A stretch of 50,582 bases of DNA, from the NCBI GenBank assembly GCA_002426755.1, contig DINI01000035.1, positions 1 to 50,582 on the forward strand, read 5' to 3'. The translations under genes were made by a program, and so were the position numbers. The stretch comes from Flavobacteriaceae bacterium UBA5544. GTDB taxonomy: Bacteria; Bacteroidota; Bacteroidia; Flavobacteriales; Flavobacteriaceae. Every line of letters begins with the position of its first letter. Positions within the stretch are counted from its first letter, which is position 1. This document shows positions 24,750-33,888 of this stretch, piece by piece. The notes beneath the pieces were generated by a model. The model searched no databases, was not told the DNA's origin, and saw nothing but the letters and a program-made list of their open reading frames with translations.

Positions 24750-27527
24750 ATGAAAACATTATTAAAGATTATGATGTTGTTTTGCTGCGCTACAACGTTT
24801 GCGCAAACAACAGTAAAAGGTACTGTGACCGATAATAGCGGCCAACCCCTTCCAGGTGCCAATATTATTATAGATGGCACTACAACAGGAACGATTTCCG
24901 ATTTTGATGGAAATTACACATTGACTTATAATCAAGCCCCTCCATTCAAAATCACGGTGAGCAGTGTGGGTTTTGAATCTCAGACCCAAGAAGTCACAAC
25001 AAACCCTCAAACACTTGATTTTGTGCTCGTTGAAGGAACATCTTTGGATGAAGTGGTCATTTCTGCTTCAAGAACGCCTGAACGTATTTTTGAATCACCT
25101 GTTACCGTAGAAAGATTCGGGTTAAAAGAAATAAAAAATACTGCTTCTGCAGATTTTTATGATGGATTGGAAAATTTAAAAGGTGTTGATATCAATACCA
25201 ATAGTTTGACATTTAAATCCATTAACACTAGAGGTTTTGCAACGTTTGCAAACAATAGGTTTATGCAATTGGTGGATGGGATGGACAATTCATCTCCTGC
25301 CTTGAACTTCCCTATTGGAAATTTAGTTGGTATGAACGAAACTGATGTTCAAAGTGTAGAGCTTCTTCCTGGTGCTGCATCTGCTTTGTATGGTGCAAAC
25401 GCCTTTAATGGTATTCTTTTTATGCGCAGTAAGAGTCCATTCGATTTTCAAGGAATCAGTGGCTACCACAAACAAGGAATTACCTCGCAAGAAGCAGGTG
25501 GAGACAATTCCTATAGAGACACAGGTATCCGAATGGCATACAAATTCAGTGACAAATTTGCTGCTAAAGTCAATTTTGGTTGGTTACAAGGCACCGACTG
25601 GACAGCTAATAATTACGATGGTAAACCAGGCACTGGTGACACAAGAGCAAGTGTGGGCTATGATGGTTATAATATTTATGGGGATGAAGTTTCAACAAAT
25701 ATTAGAGCCGCTTCAGGATTGGGCATTATACCAGACGTAGTCGTAAGTAGAACCGGGTATGAAGAGCGTGACCTAACTGATTATAATGCGGAAAGTATTA
25801 AAGCAGACTGGGGATTGTACTACCGCCCTTGGGGAAATGATTTTGAAATCCAGTACGTGGGTAAAATTGGTAAAGGAAACACCATTTATCAAGGCACAAA
25901 CAGATATTATATCGACAACTTTACTCAACTTCAAAACAAAATTGAGATAAAAAACAACAACTTCTTTTTAAGGGGCTATTTGGTTTCTGATAAGGCTGGA
26001 GATTCCTATGACATGGTGTTCACTGGAATCAACATCAACCGTGCTTGGAAATCGGATACTCAATGGTTCGGAGATTATATTCAAACCTATGCTGGGGCAA
26101 CTCTAGGTGGTGCTACAGATGCCCAAGCCCATGAATTAGCTCGAAATGTTGCGGATGAAGTTGTAGACCCAGGAGGAGATGATGGTATCGAGCGTTTAAT
26201 ACCAGGTACACCTGCATTCAAATCTGCTTTTGACAGAATTACAGCCGACCCCGACTTCTCTAAAGGATCAAAATTCCAAGATGCTTCAAAATACTACCAT
26301 GCAGAAGGTAATTACAACTTTAGTCATTTATGGGATGTTGTTGACATTCAGGTCGGTGGGTCTTACAGAAAATATGTATTGAATTCCTTTGGAACCATCT
26401 ATACAGATTATGATGAAACAATCCCATATTCCGAATATGGTGTTTATACACAATTGCAGAAAGATTTTGAACTAAATGAAGAAATGAGTTTAAAGCTAAC
26501 AGGTTCCGCTCGTTATGATAAATCAGAGTTTTTTGACGGTTTTGTTTCTCCGAGAATATCTGCTGGTTTAACAGTTAATGAGAATCATAACATTCGAGCT
26601 TCAGTCCAAACAGGGTTTAGAAACCCAACAACTCAAGATTTGTTCATAGGTCTAGATGCTGGTAGAGCAATTTTGGTCGGATCAGCACCTGACAATTTAG
26701 ATAGATATGTTCGCTCCTATGACGTTAGTGCCGCTGGTCAAGCCGCATTCGGACAACCAGCCACTATTTCACAATCTGGTGGAGCAGCTTATACCAATTC
26801 ATATTTAGCATCCTCTGTTAGTGCATTTGCGGCATCAGAAAACCCTGCGGATCTAATAATTGGCAATTCGGCCCTTGTGACTCCAGAAAAAATCACCACT
26901 GCCGAAGTCGGGTATCGCGGAAAAGTTAAAAAAATAGTCGTGGATATGAGCGTCTATTATAATAAATACCAGGATTTCATTTCGGGAGAGGTAGTGATTG
27001 CACCGTTTTATGGAACGGTTGGTGACAACTCTCTTTCTGTTGCTGCAATTGCAAATGGCGATTATAAAGTATATCAAACATACACAAATTCCAAAGCTGA
27101 TGTCAATTCCTACGGAGGCTCAATAGGTTTATCTACCAAAATTTTTGGAAACTTTGATTTAGGTGGAAGTTATACCTACACAAAACAAGATTTTGATCAA
27201 GCTGCCTTCCCTGACTTCAGAACAAGTTTCAACACCCCAGATCACAAAGCAAAAATTTCTTTTGGAAATACTGATTTATTCAAAAATTTCGGATTCAATG
27301 CGGCTTGGAGATGGAGCAACAACTATTACTGGCAAGCCACCTTTGGAGACGGTGAAATACCTGCTTATCAAGTGATTGATGCGCAACTTAATTATCGTGT
27401 GCCTTCTTTAAAATCATCATTTAAAGTTGGAGCCACTAATCTATTAGGGGATGAGTATTTCACTGCAATTGGCGTTGGAAACGTTGGCTCAATGTACTAT
27501 GTTTCTTGGACATTAAACAATTTATAA
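24750..27527 (+). CDS. SusC-like TonB-dependent receptor with carboxypeptidase-like N-domain
   Basis: 925 residues. Signal peptide to about 19 (CCATTFAQ); carboxypeptidase-regulatory-like domain 21-110 (VKGTVTDNSGQPLPGANIII, DFDGNYTL); plug (DEVVISASRTPERIFESPVTV; TRGFATFANNRFMQLVDG; ELLPGAASALYGANAFNGI); then a long barrel ending MYYVSWTLNNL. It imports a substrate at the outer membrane using TonB energy. A lipoprotein gene of SGNH type follows 22 bases later, in the position a SusD partner would take, but it is not SusD-like. So the pair may take up a lipid or ester rather than a glycan. The intervening 204 bases upstream contain the glmS terminator and the repeat array at 24653. Confidence 0.92.
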   Translation: MKTLLKIMMLFCCATTFAQTTVKGTVTDNSGQPLPGANIIIDGTTTGTISDFDGNYTLTYNQAPPFKITVSSVGFESQTQEVTTNPQTLDFVLVEGTSLDEVVISASRTPERIFESPVTVERFGLKEIKNTASADFYDGLENLKGVDINTNSLTFKSINTRGFATFANNRFMQLVDGMDNSSPALNFPIGNLVGMNETDVQSVELLPGAASALYGANAFNGILFMRSKSPFDFQGISGYHKQGITSQEAGGDNSYRDTGIRMAYKFSDKFAAKVNFGWLQGTDWTANNYDGKPGTGDTRASVGYDGYNIYGDEVSTNIRAASGLGIIPDVVVSRTGYEERDLTDYNAESIKADWGLYYRPWGNDFEIQYVGKIGKGNTIYQGTNRYYIDNFTQLQNKIEIKNNNFFLRGYLVSDKAGDSYDMVFTGININRAWKSDTQWFGDYIQTYAGATLGGATDAQAHELARNVADEVVDPGGDDGIERLIPGTPAFKSAFDRITADPDFSKGSKFQDASKYYHAEGNYNFSHLWDVVDIQVGGSYRKYVLNSFGTIYTDYDETIPYSEYGVYTQLQKDFELNEEMSLKLTGSARYDKSEFFDGFVSPRISAGLTVNENHNIRASVQTGFRNPTTQDLFIGLDAGRAILVGSAPDNLDRYVRSYDVSAAGQAAFGQPATISQSGGAAYTNSYLASSVSAFAASENPADLIIGNSALVTPEKITTAEVGYRGKVKKIVVDMSVYYNKYQDFISGEVVIAPFYGTVGDNSLSVAAIANGDYKVYQTYTNSKADVNSYGGSIGLSTKIFGNFDLGGSYTYTKQDFDQAAFPDFRTSFNTPDHKAKISFGNTDLFKNFGFNAAWRWSNNYYWQATFGDGEIPAYQVIDAQLNYRVPSLKSSFKVGATNLLGDEYFTAIGVGNVGSMYYVSWTLNNL

Positions 27528-27549
27528 TTTAACATAAAATCATTTTAAG

Positions 27550-29202
27550 ATGAAAACTATAAAATATATACTTCTTTCGGCCGTGCTTATTGGGTTTACA
27601 GCCTGTAATGAAGATGAGTACGATTATACGCCTGATCCTGAACCATTACCAGCATTAACAACTGGTTCGGTGGATTTTTCAAAATATGTTTCCGTAGGTG
27701 CTTCGTTTACCGCAGGATATACTGACGGTGCTTTATTTGTTGCTAGCCAAACAAATTCATTCCCATATATTTTGAATCAACAATTCTCTAATGCTGGAGG
27801 TAGTAATTTCACCCAACCATTGATGAATGACAATATTGGCGGTTTACTATTCAGCGGGAATCAAATAGCAAATCCGAGATTGTTTTTTAATGGAACAGGG
27901 CCTCAAGTTTTGCCAGCCACACCAACTACTGAAGTAACAAATGTACTTTCAGGACCATTCAATAACATGGGTGTTCCTGGAGCAAAAAGCTTCCATTTTG
28001 TGGCTCCTGGTTATGGTAACGTTGCCGGAGTGCCAACAGGTCAAGCAAATCCTTATTTTGCTAGAATGGCTTCGTCTGCAAGTGCAACAATTATTGGTGA
28101 TGCTTTAGCGCAAAATCCAACTTTCTTCACACTTTCTGAAGTTGGCGGTAATGATGTGTTATCTTATGCAACCTCTGGTGGAATAGGCGTTGATCAAACA
28201 GGAAATATAAATCCAGCGACCTATGGTGGAAATGATATTACGGATCCAAACGTATTTGCGCAGGCATTTTCTGCTGAAGTAACTGCATTGACATCCAACG
28301 GGGCAAAAGGAGTAGTTACAAATGTACCTTACATCACAAATTTACCTCATTTCACAACAGTTCCTTTTAATCCGTTAAGCCCTTCAAATCCAAGTTTTGG
28401 ACCACTAATTCCTACGCTTAACGGTGTATTTGGACAATTAAATCAAGTATATGCCTATTTAGAATCAGTTGGAGCTATTGATAATGCCGCTGAGCGTTCA
28501 GTAGTTTTTTCAACTACTGCAGCAAGTGCCGTTGTAATCAAAGATGAAACATTAACCAATATCTCTGCTCAAATTGCTGGAGTTTTAAATGCAAGCCCAA
28601 CGTTTCCAGCTTTTGTGCAATCTTTTGGGCTCCCTGCTGCTGCTGCACCTCTTGTAGCTAATTTGTTAGGCAACTTTTACGGGCAATCAAGACAAGCAAC
28701 TGCTTCAGATTTATTTGTGCTACCTAGTAGTTCAATTATTGGTACTCCAAACGCTACTACTTACGCCTATTTGATTTCTCAAGGACTGCCAGCTTCTTTG
28801 GCTGGACAATTCTCGGTAGAAGGCGTAACGAATCCTTTAGAAGATAAATGGGTCCTTATTCCAAGTGAACAATTAGCAATTAAGACTGCAACGGATGCAT
28901 ATAATTCTACGATAGCAAGTGTTGCTTCTGCAAATGGTTTAGCATTGGTAGATTTTAAAGGCATATTGGAACAAGCGTCAACTACTGGGATTTCAAGCGG
29001 AGGTTTTACATTTACTACTGACCTGGTAACTGGTGGATTGGTAAGTTTAGACGGTATCCATTTGACCTCAAGAGGTTATGCAGTAATGGCTAATAAATTT
29101 TTAGAAGCGATTGATGCTACCTATGGTTCAAACTTTATTGCAGCCGGTGTAATGGCAATCCCTGGTAATTACCCGACAAATTATCCTTCCACTTTACAAT
29201 AA
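27550..29202 (+). CDS. SGNH/GDSL-type hydrolase lipoprotein
   Basis: 550 residues. Lipobox GFTAC (Cys19), so membrane anchored and exported. SGNH blocks are visible: FSKYVSVGASFTAGYTDGAL (Ser52, block I with Ala before the Ser instead of the usual Asp), the GGND of block III (SEVGGNDVLSYA) and DGIHLTSRGYAVMANKFL near the C-terminus (block V Asp and His). The middle 250 residues are low-complexity, rich in Ala, Asn, Pro and Ser, perhaps surface exposed. It likely removes acyl or acetyl groups from a ligand of the adjacent TonB receptor; the substrate is unknown. Ends 22 bases before a strong terminator. Confidence 0.85.
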   Translation: MKTIKYILLSAVLIGFTACNEDEYDYTPDPEPLPALTTGSVDFSKYVSVGASFTAGYTDGALFVASQTNSFPYILNQQFSNAGGSNFTQPLMNDNIGGLLFSGNQIANPRLFFNGTGPQVLPATPTTEVTNVLSGPFNNMGVPGAKSFHFVAPGYGNVAGVPTGQANPYFARMASSASATIIGDALAQNPTFFTLSEVGGNDVLSYATSGGIGVDQTGNINPATYGGNDITDPNVFAQAFSAEVTALTSNGAKGVVTNVPYITNLPHFTTVPFNPLSPSNPSFGPLIPTLNGVFGQLNQVYAYLESVGAIDNAAERSVVFSTTAASAVVIKDETLTNISAQIAGVLNASPTFPAFVQSFGLPAAAAPLVANLLGNFYGQSRQATASDLFVLPSSSIIGTPNATTYAYLISQGLPASLAGQFSVEGVTNPLEDKWVLIPSEQLAIKTATDAYNSTIASVASANGLALVDFKGILEQASTTGISSGGFTFTTDLVTGGLVSLDGIHLTSRGYAVMANKFLEAIDATYGSNFIAAGVMAIPGNYPTNYPSTLQ

Positions 29203-29223
29203 TTTGTTTTATAAATCTTTAAC

Positions 29224-29254
29224 AAAAACGCCTTCAAATTGAAGGCGTTTTTTT
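29224..29254 (+). terminator. terminator after the receptor-hydrolase operon
   Basis: Perfect 12-base arms AAAAACGCCTTC and GAAGGCGTTTTT around AAATT, followed by T residues. Confidence 0.9.
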
Positions 29255-29302
29255 ATACGCAAAAAACCATAAAAATTGCCTTTTATTTTAAATTAAAAGA
29301 TA

Positions 29303-29310
29303 TATCTTTG
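29303..29310 (+). promoter_or_regulatory. candidate -7 box for atpD
   Basis: TATCTTTG fits TAnnTTTG exactly, 59 bases before the atpD ATG; a TTG lies 24 bases upstream (29276-29278). Start of transcription near 29315. Confidence 0.5.
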
Positions 29311-29369
29311 CAGCGCGAAAAAAGAGTGATTTCGCATTAATTTTCAATTCAACATTAAACAGATAAGTA

Positions 29370-30878
29370 ATGTCAAAAGTTACAGGTAAAGTTGCACAAA
29401 TCGTTGGTCCAGTTATCGACGTAGCGTTTGAGGCTGGTTCAGAGCTTCCAAAAATCTATGATTCGTTAGAAATTAAAAGACCTGATGGCTCTTTGTTGGT
29501 TCTAGAGGTTCAATCTCATATTGGTGAAGATTCAGTTCGTACCATTGCGATGGATTCTTCTGATGGATTGAGCAGAGGCACCGAAGTTGTTGCAACTGGC
29601 GCTCCTATACAAATGCCAATTGGCGAGGATGTTTATGGACGTTTGTTTAATGTAATTGGTGATGCTATTGATGGATTGGGTGATTTGCCTAAAGCTGGTG
29701 ATGCTGGTTTACCTATCCACAGACAAGCACCAAAATTTGAAGATCTATCAACGTCTACAGAAGTTTTATTTACAGGTATCAAAGTTATCGATTTGATTGA
29801 GCCGTATGCAAAAGGTGGAAAAATTGGTTTATTCGGTGGTGCTGGTGTTGGTAAGACGGTATTGATTCAAGAGTTGATTAACAATATTGCAAAAGGTCAC
29901 GGTGGACTTTCAGTATTTGCTGGAGTTGGAGAAAGAACTCGTGAAGGAAATGACCTTTTGAGAGAGATGTTGGAGTCTGGTATTATTAAATACGGTAGCG
30001 ACTTTATGCACTCCATGGAAGAAGGTGGATGGGATTTATCTAAAGTAGATAAAAACATCATGAAAGAGTCTAAAGCGACTTTCGTGTTTGGACAAATGAA
30101 TGAGCCTCCTGGAGCACGTGCGCGTGTGGCGTTATCAGGATTGACCATTGCTGAATATTTCCGTGATGGTGCTGGAGAAGGACAAGGAAAAGACGTTCTT
30201 TTCTTCGTAGATAATATCTTCCGTTTTACGCAAGCTGGTTCTGAAGTATCTGCATTGTTAGGCCGTATGCCTTCAGCGGTAGGTTACCAACCAACATTAG
30301 CAACAGAGATGGGCGCGATGCAAGAGCGTATTACATCTACAAAAAGAGGTTCCATTACTTCTGTACAAGCGGTGTACGTACCTGCGGATGACTTAACGGA
30401 TCCTGCTCCTGCAACTACATTTGCCCACTTGGATGCTACTACAGTACTTTCCCGTAAGATTGCGGAGCTTGGTATTTATCCTGCTGTGGATCCATTGGAT
30501 TCTACATCACGTATTTTAACGGCTGCCATTTTAGGAAACGAACATTATGCATGCGCTCAACGTGTAAAAGAGTTGTTGCAACGTTATAAAGAATTACAAG
30601 ACATTATTGCCATTCTTGGTATGGAAGAACTTTCTGAAGATGATAAATTGGCGGTAGGTCGTGCAAGACGTGTACAACGTTTCTTGTCTCAACCGTTCCA
30701 CGTAGCAGAACAATTTACAGGTATCCCAGGAGTATTGGTAGATATCAAAGAAACCATCAAAGGATTTAACATGATTATGGATGGTGAATTGGATCACTTG
30801 CCAGAGGCTGCATTCAACCTTAAAGGGACTATTGAGGAAGCAATAGAGTCTGGAGAGAAAATGTTAGCGGAAGCATAA
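29370..30878 (+). CDS. atpD: F1 ATP synthase subunit beta
   Basis: 502 residues. Walker A GGAGVGKT, GERTREGNDL, the DELSEEDKLAV-like turn (EELSEDDKLAVGRARRVQRF) and the ALSGLTIAEYFRD stretch are all classical. The beta subunit carries the catalytic sites of the F1 part on the inner membrane. Only atpC accompanies it; in Bacteroidota the genes for the other subunits lie elsewhere. The gene lies between two terminator-bounded units, with its own candidate promoter. Confidence 0.99.
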   Translation: MSKVTGKVAQIVGPVIDVAFEAGSELPKIYDSLEIKRPDGSLLVLEVQSHIGEDSVRTIAMDSSDGLSRGTEVVATGAPIQMPIGEDVYGRLFNVIGDAIDGLGDLPKAGDAGLPIHRQAPKFEDLSTSTEVLFTGIKVIDLIEPYAKGGKIGLFGGAGVGKTVLIQELINNIAKGHGGLSVFAGVGERTREGNDLLREMLESGIIKYGSDFMHSMEEGGWDLSKVDKNIMKESKATFVFGQMNEPPGARARVALSGLTIAEYFRDGAGEGQGKDVLFFVDNIFRFTQAGSEVSALLGRMPSAVGYQPTLATEMGAMQERITSTKRGSITSVQAVYVPADDLTDPAPATTFAHLDATTVLSRKIAELGIYPAVDPLDSTSRILTAAILGNEHYACAQRVKELLQRYKELQDIIAILGMEELSEDDKLAVGRARRVQRFLSQPFHVAEQFTGIPGVLVDIKETIKGFNMIMDGELDHLPEAAFNLKGTIEEAIESGEKMLAEA

Positions 30879-30881
30879 ATA

Positions 30882-30942
30882 AGTTGGCAGTATTCAGTAG
30901 CAGTCTTCAGTGACTGGTAACTGTAAACTGCGACTGCAAACT
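30882..30942. repeat. imperfect palindromic CAGT/ACTG repeat between atpD and atpC
   Basis: AGTTGGCAGTATTCAGTAGC ... GACTGCAAACT: alternating CAGT and ACTG units give an imperfect inverted repeat of about 60 bases filling the whole spacer. This type of element is scattered through flavobacterial genomes between genes. Not coding. It lies in an operon that must stay transcribed, so the element is not a strong terminator. Confidence 0.6.
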
Positions 30943-30950
30943 TAAAAAAT

Positions 30951-31244
30951 ATGTATTTAGAAATTGTATCACCAGAAGCCACATTATTTAGTTCAGAAGT
31001 TGATTCTGTGGTTGTGCCTGGCGTTATGGGAGAGTTTGAGATGTTAAACAATCACGCTCCTATTGTGTCGCTTTTAAAAGAAGGCATTGTTAAAATTAAA
31101 ACACATACAATTAGTCATTTGGTGTTTGATGAGTTACATGCTTCAGTGAAACCACATAACGATGATAAAAATGTTTTAACAGTTCATATCAATTCCGGAA
31201 CTGTTGAAATGAAAGACAATAAAGTGATTGTATTAGCGGATTAA
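30951..31244 (+). CDS. atpC: F1 ATP synthase subunit epsilon (N-terminal domain only)
   Basis: 97 residues, well short of the usual 130-140. The N-terminal beta-sandwich is complete (YLEIVSPEATLFSSEVDSVV, PGVMGEFEMLNNHAPIVSLL, GTVEMKDNKVIVLAD), but the C-terminal helical hairpin that inhibits ATP hydrolysis in many bacteria is absent. This is common in Bacteroidota. Subunit of the F1 central stalk; start ATG 30951, 72 bases after atpD across the palindromic repeat. Confidence 0.95.
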   Translation: MYLEIVSPEATLFSSEVDSVVVPGVMGEFEMLNNHAPIVSLLKEGIVKIKTHTISHLVFDELHASVKPHNDDKNVLTVHINSGTVEMKDNKVIVLAD

Positions 31245-31271
31245 TACAATGTTCTTTTGATAAATATAAAT

Positions 31272-31304
31272 AAAACGTCACGCTCTTTAACGTGGCGTTT
31301 TTGT
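31272..31304. terminator. terminator shared by atpC and the M61 peptidase gene
   Basis: Arms AAAACGTCACG and CGTGGCGTTTT (one T:G pair) with loop CTCTTTAA; T-rich on both strands. It lies between convergent genes and can serve both. Confidence 0.8.
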
Positions 31305-31307
31305 TTA

Positions 31308-33095
31308 TCATAATTTTGAACCAAGCCAGTTTAATTGATTTTGCTTGATTGTTGTACTAACTTCTTCTGATTGTGAATCCATTAATCTGATATCGTAAGT
31401 GACATCTGTTTTGTTGGTAAGCATGGTTTCTTTTCGAACTCCAAAACGCTCATATACAATTGGAATTGTTTCGTCAACATTAAAAGTATTCAATATGGAA
31501 TTAATGGAAACATTACCGTCCATAAAAACCAAACCAATTCGAATGATTTTATCGTCTTTTTGAAATCCTGCTTCATAAGCTGATGAACCAACCTTTGGAT
31601 TACCCATAATTTTTTGACTCCTGACATTGGCTCCGAAGTCGATTTCATTTTTAGTTTCCAAAACGATCCCCATGTTCTTAAAAAGCCTTTCAAAATCTGG
31701 CATTGCACTTTTATAGATGTAGTTATTGAAAAAGGCATCGCCTAATTCTTTCCCTGCATATGTGTTCAAGGTTTGATGCAAATCTTCAACAGTGTAATAT
31801 TTCTGATTTTTTCCATAAGTCTTCCACATCAGTTTCATAAAATCATCAAGATTTAAATCTTTTTCCCGTAAGGATAGATCCAAAGCCAAACCTAGCATTT
31901 CACCATAATAATAATAAGAAATAAAGATGTTCCCAAAATTAGTGTCATCGATAGATTTAGCCGCATCATTAAACGGTGCGAGGTTGCTCATTTCAATAGG
32001 ATTGAAATACTGTCTTCCTGGAGAATTCCAAACATAATTGAAGCCTCTTGACATATCCCTCAAATAATAATCTTGGCTCCATATGCCTGTTCGACATTGG
32101 GTTAATGCATCATAATAATTCGTAAATCCTTCGGCAAACCATAACTCACCGCTCATGTTAGTCCGTTGAAAATCAAAAGGCTCCAAATCTGAAGGACGTA
32201 TTCGTTCGACATTCCAACAATGGAAAAATTCGTGCGCAACAGTACCAATATTTTCTTCGATACCCCCAACTGACAAACTACGAGTGCTTGGAATCATTGT
32301 TGAATTGCGATGTTCCATCCCATCACCAGTGGCATTTGGCATATAGCAAGCCAAGAACGTGTATTCGCCATAATCGTAGGTTGGCAACTCGCCAAAAACT
32401 TGTTGTTGCTCTAAAACCAGCTTTTTGACTTTTTCAAAATAAGTATCCAACTGCTCATCTGTGGCTGTTGCATCATGCAACACTAAATTGATGGTCTGGT
32501 TTTTTACCTTGAAAGAACGCTTTCTGAAATCTGAAATTTCAACAGGGCTATCCATAAAATATTGCAAGTCTTTCGCATAATAGGTGTGATTTGACTGGAA
32601 CTTTAACTGTGTTGCCACTTTCCAATTAAGGTCTTCGCGAACCTTGAAGTTGACTTCTATCTCTTGTTCGGACAATTCGGGAACATACATGAACGTTGCT
32701 GGTATGTTGAGATGTGCATGCGTTTCATCAATTTGGGCATAGGTGCCATCGCCATGATTGGCAAACAAGGTATAGCTGACAATAATAGTCCCATCGTGTC
32801 CTTTGACTCGCCATGCGTACGGATCAGGTCGTGTGGCCTTTAATTCATTGCCTTTACTATCTGTTACTTTTACATTGTACACGTTTTTGACAAATTCATG
32901 AAGTGCGTAGCGCCCTGGTGATGAACGCGCCATAGTGAACTCCACTTCATCAGATTTTAAATTAGAAAATGTTGCGATAACGGTCGCTTCGTGGTGTACG
33001 GCATTTTCAAAAGAAATGGTATATTTTGAAGATACCTGGGCTTGTAAAGCGCCAATGAAAAAAGCAAAAAATAGAAGATAAAATATTCGATTCAT
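31308..33095 (-). CDS. M61-family zinc aminopeptidase with PDZ domain
   Basis: 595 residues. Signal peptide (LLFFAFFIGALQAQ), an N-terminal beta domain with YTISFENAVHHEATV, then the gluzincin site VAHEFFHCWNVERIRP (His288, Glu289, His292) with third ligand Glu322 in LWFAEGFTNYYD, and a C-terminal PDZ-like domain (KVGSSAYEAGFQKDDKIIRI). M61 enzymes (glycyl aminopeptidase family) cut N-terminal residues from peptides in the periplasm. ATG 33095, just after a -7 box at 33115. It is convergent with atpC. Confidence 0.92.
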   Translation of the reverse strand: MNRIFYLLFFAFFIGALQAQVSSKYTISFENAVHHEATVIATFSNLKSDEVEFTMARSSPGRYALHEFVKNVYNVKVTDSKGNELKATRPDPYAWRVKGHDGTIIVSYTLFANHGDGTYAQIDETHAHLNIPATFMYVPELSEQEIEVNFKVREDLNWKVATQLKFQSNHTYYAKDLQYFMDSPVEISDFRKRSFKVKNQTINLVLHDATATDEQLDTYFEKVKKLVLEQQQVFGELPTYDYGEYTFLACYMPNATGDGMEHRNSTMIPSTRSLSVGGIEENIGTVAHEFFHCWNVERIRPSDLEPFDFQRTNMSGELWFAEGFTNYYDALTQCRTGIWSQDYYLRDMSRGFNYVWNSPGRQYFNPIEMSNLAPFNDAAKSIDDTNFGNIFISYYYYGEMLGLALDLSLREKDLNLDDFMKLMWKTYGKNQKYYTVEDLHQTLNTYAGKELGDAFFNNYIYKSAMPDFERLFKNMGIVLETKNEIDFGANVRSQKIMGNPKVGSSAYEAGFQKDDKIIRIGLVFMDGNVSINSILNTFNVDETIPIVYERFGVRKETMLTNKTDVTYDIRLMDSQSEEVSTTIKQNQLNWLGSKL

Positions 33096-33114
33096 AAATT
33101 GAAATTTGGAAACT

Positions 33115-33122
33115 CAAATATA
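33115..33122 (-). promoter_or_regulatory. candidate -7 box for the M61 peptidase gene
   Basis: Minus strand TATATTTG fits TAnnTTTG, about 20 bases before the ATG. No clear -33 TTG. It gives the peptidase its own start, separate from the HTH-DUF2975 pair. Confidence 0.4.
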
Positions 33123-33136
33123 CGATATCCCGTTTT

Positions 33137-33343
33137 TTAATCTTTGATATATTCCAAAATATCCGCTGGTTGGCAATCCAATGCTTCACAAATGGCTTCC
33201 AAAGTAGAAAATCGAATCGCTCTAGCTTTGCCTGTTTTAAGGATTGATAGATTTGCAGTGGTAATTCCTATAATATCCGCAAGCTCATTGCTTCTCATTC
33301 CTCGTTTTTCGAGTATCACATCAAGATTGATTGTTATGGGCAT
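33137..33343 (-). CDS. small Cro/CI-type HTH regulator (YozG-like)
   Basis: 68 residues, a single helix-turn-helix domain: VILEKRGMRSNELADIIGIT, then the recognition helix in TTANLSILKTGKARAIRFST and EAICEALDCQPADILEYI. This is the short form always found next to DUF2975 membrane proteins. It follows the DUF2975 gene by 2 bases. It most likely binds the TTATCG repeats over its own promoter (33844-33888). Cytoplasmic. Confidence 0.9.
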   Translation of the reverse strand: MPITINLDVILEKRGMRSNELADIIGITTANLSILKTGKARAIRFSTLEAICEALDCQPADILEYIKD

Positions 33344-33345
33344 CT

Positions 33346-33840
33346 TTAGATTGTTAGCTCACTATCATCTTTAAAATTCTTGGCGTTCAAAATGACTTCA
33401 CTTTGAATTATAAAAAACAAACCTACCATTATCAAAAAAAACGATAACATAACATCAGAATCGTATAAGGAAATATGACTCATAGTCAGTTTCACAATCC
33501 ATACTGCAAGAAATACAACGAAACTAAAAATTCCACTCGCAACAAAATAGTTACCACTCTTTTTTAAATGCGTTACCACTTTTAAATCAAAATATTTGTT
33601 GGACAGCAAATGTCTCGCCACTTTTCTTAAATGGTAAAGCCCCACTACAAATATGATATAACCGATTAAACTTACAATTACAATCACCCAGTGAATCCAA
33701 GTCCAATCCTCAACAGGGAAATCCATCATATTAATTTTTGCAACTCCAAATGGCATTATAAAAATAATCCCGATGATGCCAACTGATTGAAATATAAACA
33801 ATATATCTACCAATGTTTTAAAAAGAATATTCTGTTTCAT
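33346..33840 (-). CDS. DUF2975 membrane protein
   Basis: 164 residues from ATG 33840. An in-frame start at 33864 is ruled out because the promoter's -7 box (33862-33869) lies there. Four membrane segments (LFIFQSVGIIGIIFIMPFGV; WVIVIVSLIGYIIFVVGLYH; ASGIFSFVVFLAVWIVKLTM; LSFFLIMVGLFFIIQSEVIL) with the family's NKYFDLKVVTHLKKSGNYFV loop. Unknown biochemical role; the pair with the HTH regulator is a conserved two-gene unit in many bacteria, suggesting that the membrane protein tunes the regulator. Confidence 0.88.
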   Translation of the reverse strand: MKQNILFKTLVDILFIFQSVGIIGIIFIMPFGVAKINMMDFPVEDWTWIHWVIVIVSLIGYIIFVVGLYHLRKVARHLLSNKYFDLKVVTHLKKSGNYFVASGIFSFVVFLAVWIVKLTMSHISLYDSDVMLSFFLIMVGLFFIIQSEVILNAKNFKDDSELTI

Positions 33841-33843
33841 AAA

Positions 33844-33888
33844 ATTATCGTTTATCGATAACAAACTTATAAAAAATTATCGAATAAC
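33844..33888. promoter_or_regulatory. operator-like TTATCG repeats over the DUF2975-HTH promoter
   Basis: TTATCG occurs at 33845-33850, 33852-33857 and 33877-33882. The second lies in the perfect palindrome TTATCGATAA (33852-33861) and the third in TTATCGAATAA. One palindrome covers the transcription start, the other sits between the -33 and -7 elements: a good repressor site. Confidence 0.5.

Noticed and set aside
30882..30942. Terminator or CRISPR reading of the CAGT/ACTG repeat
   Set aside because: No T tract follows, there are no equal spacers, and atpC must be transcribed through it.
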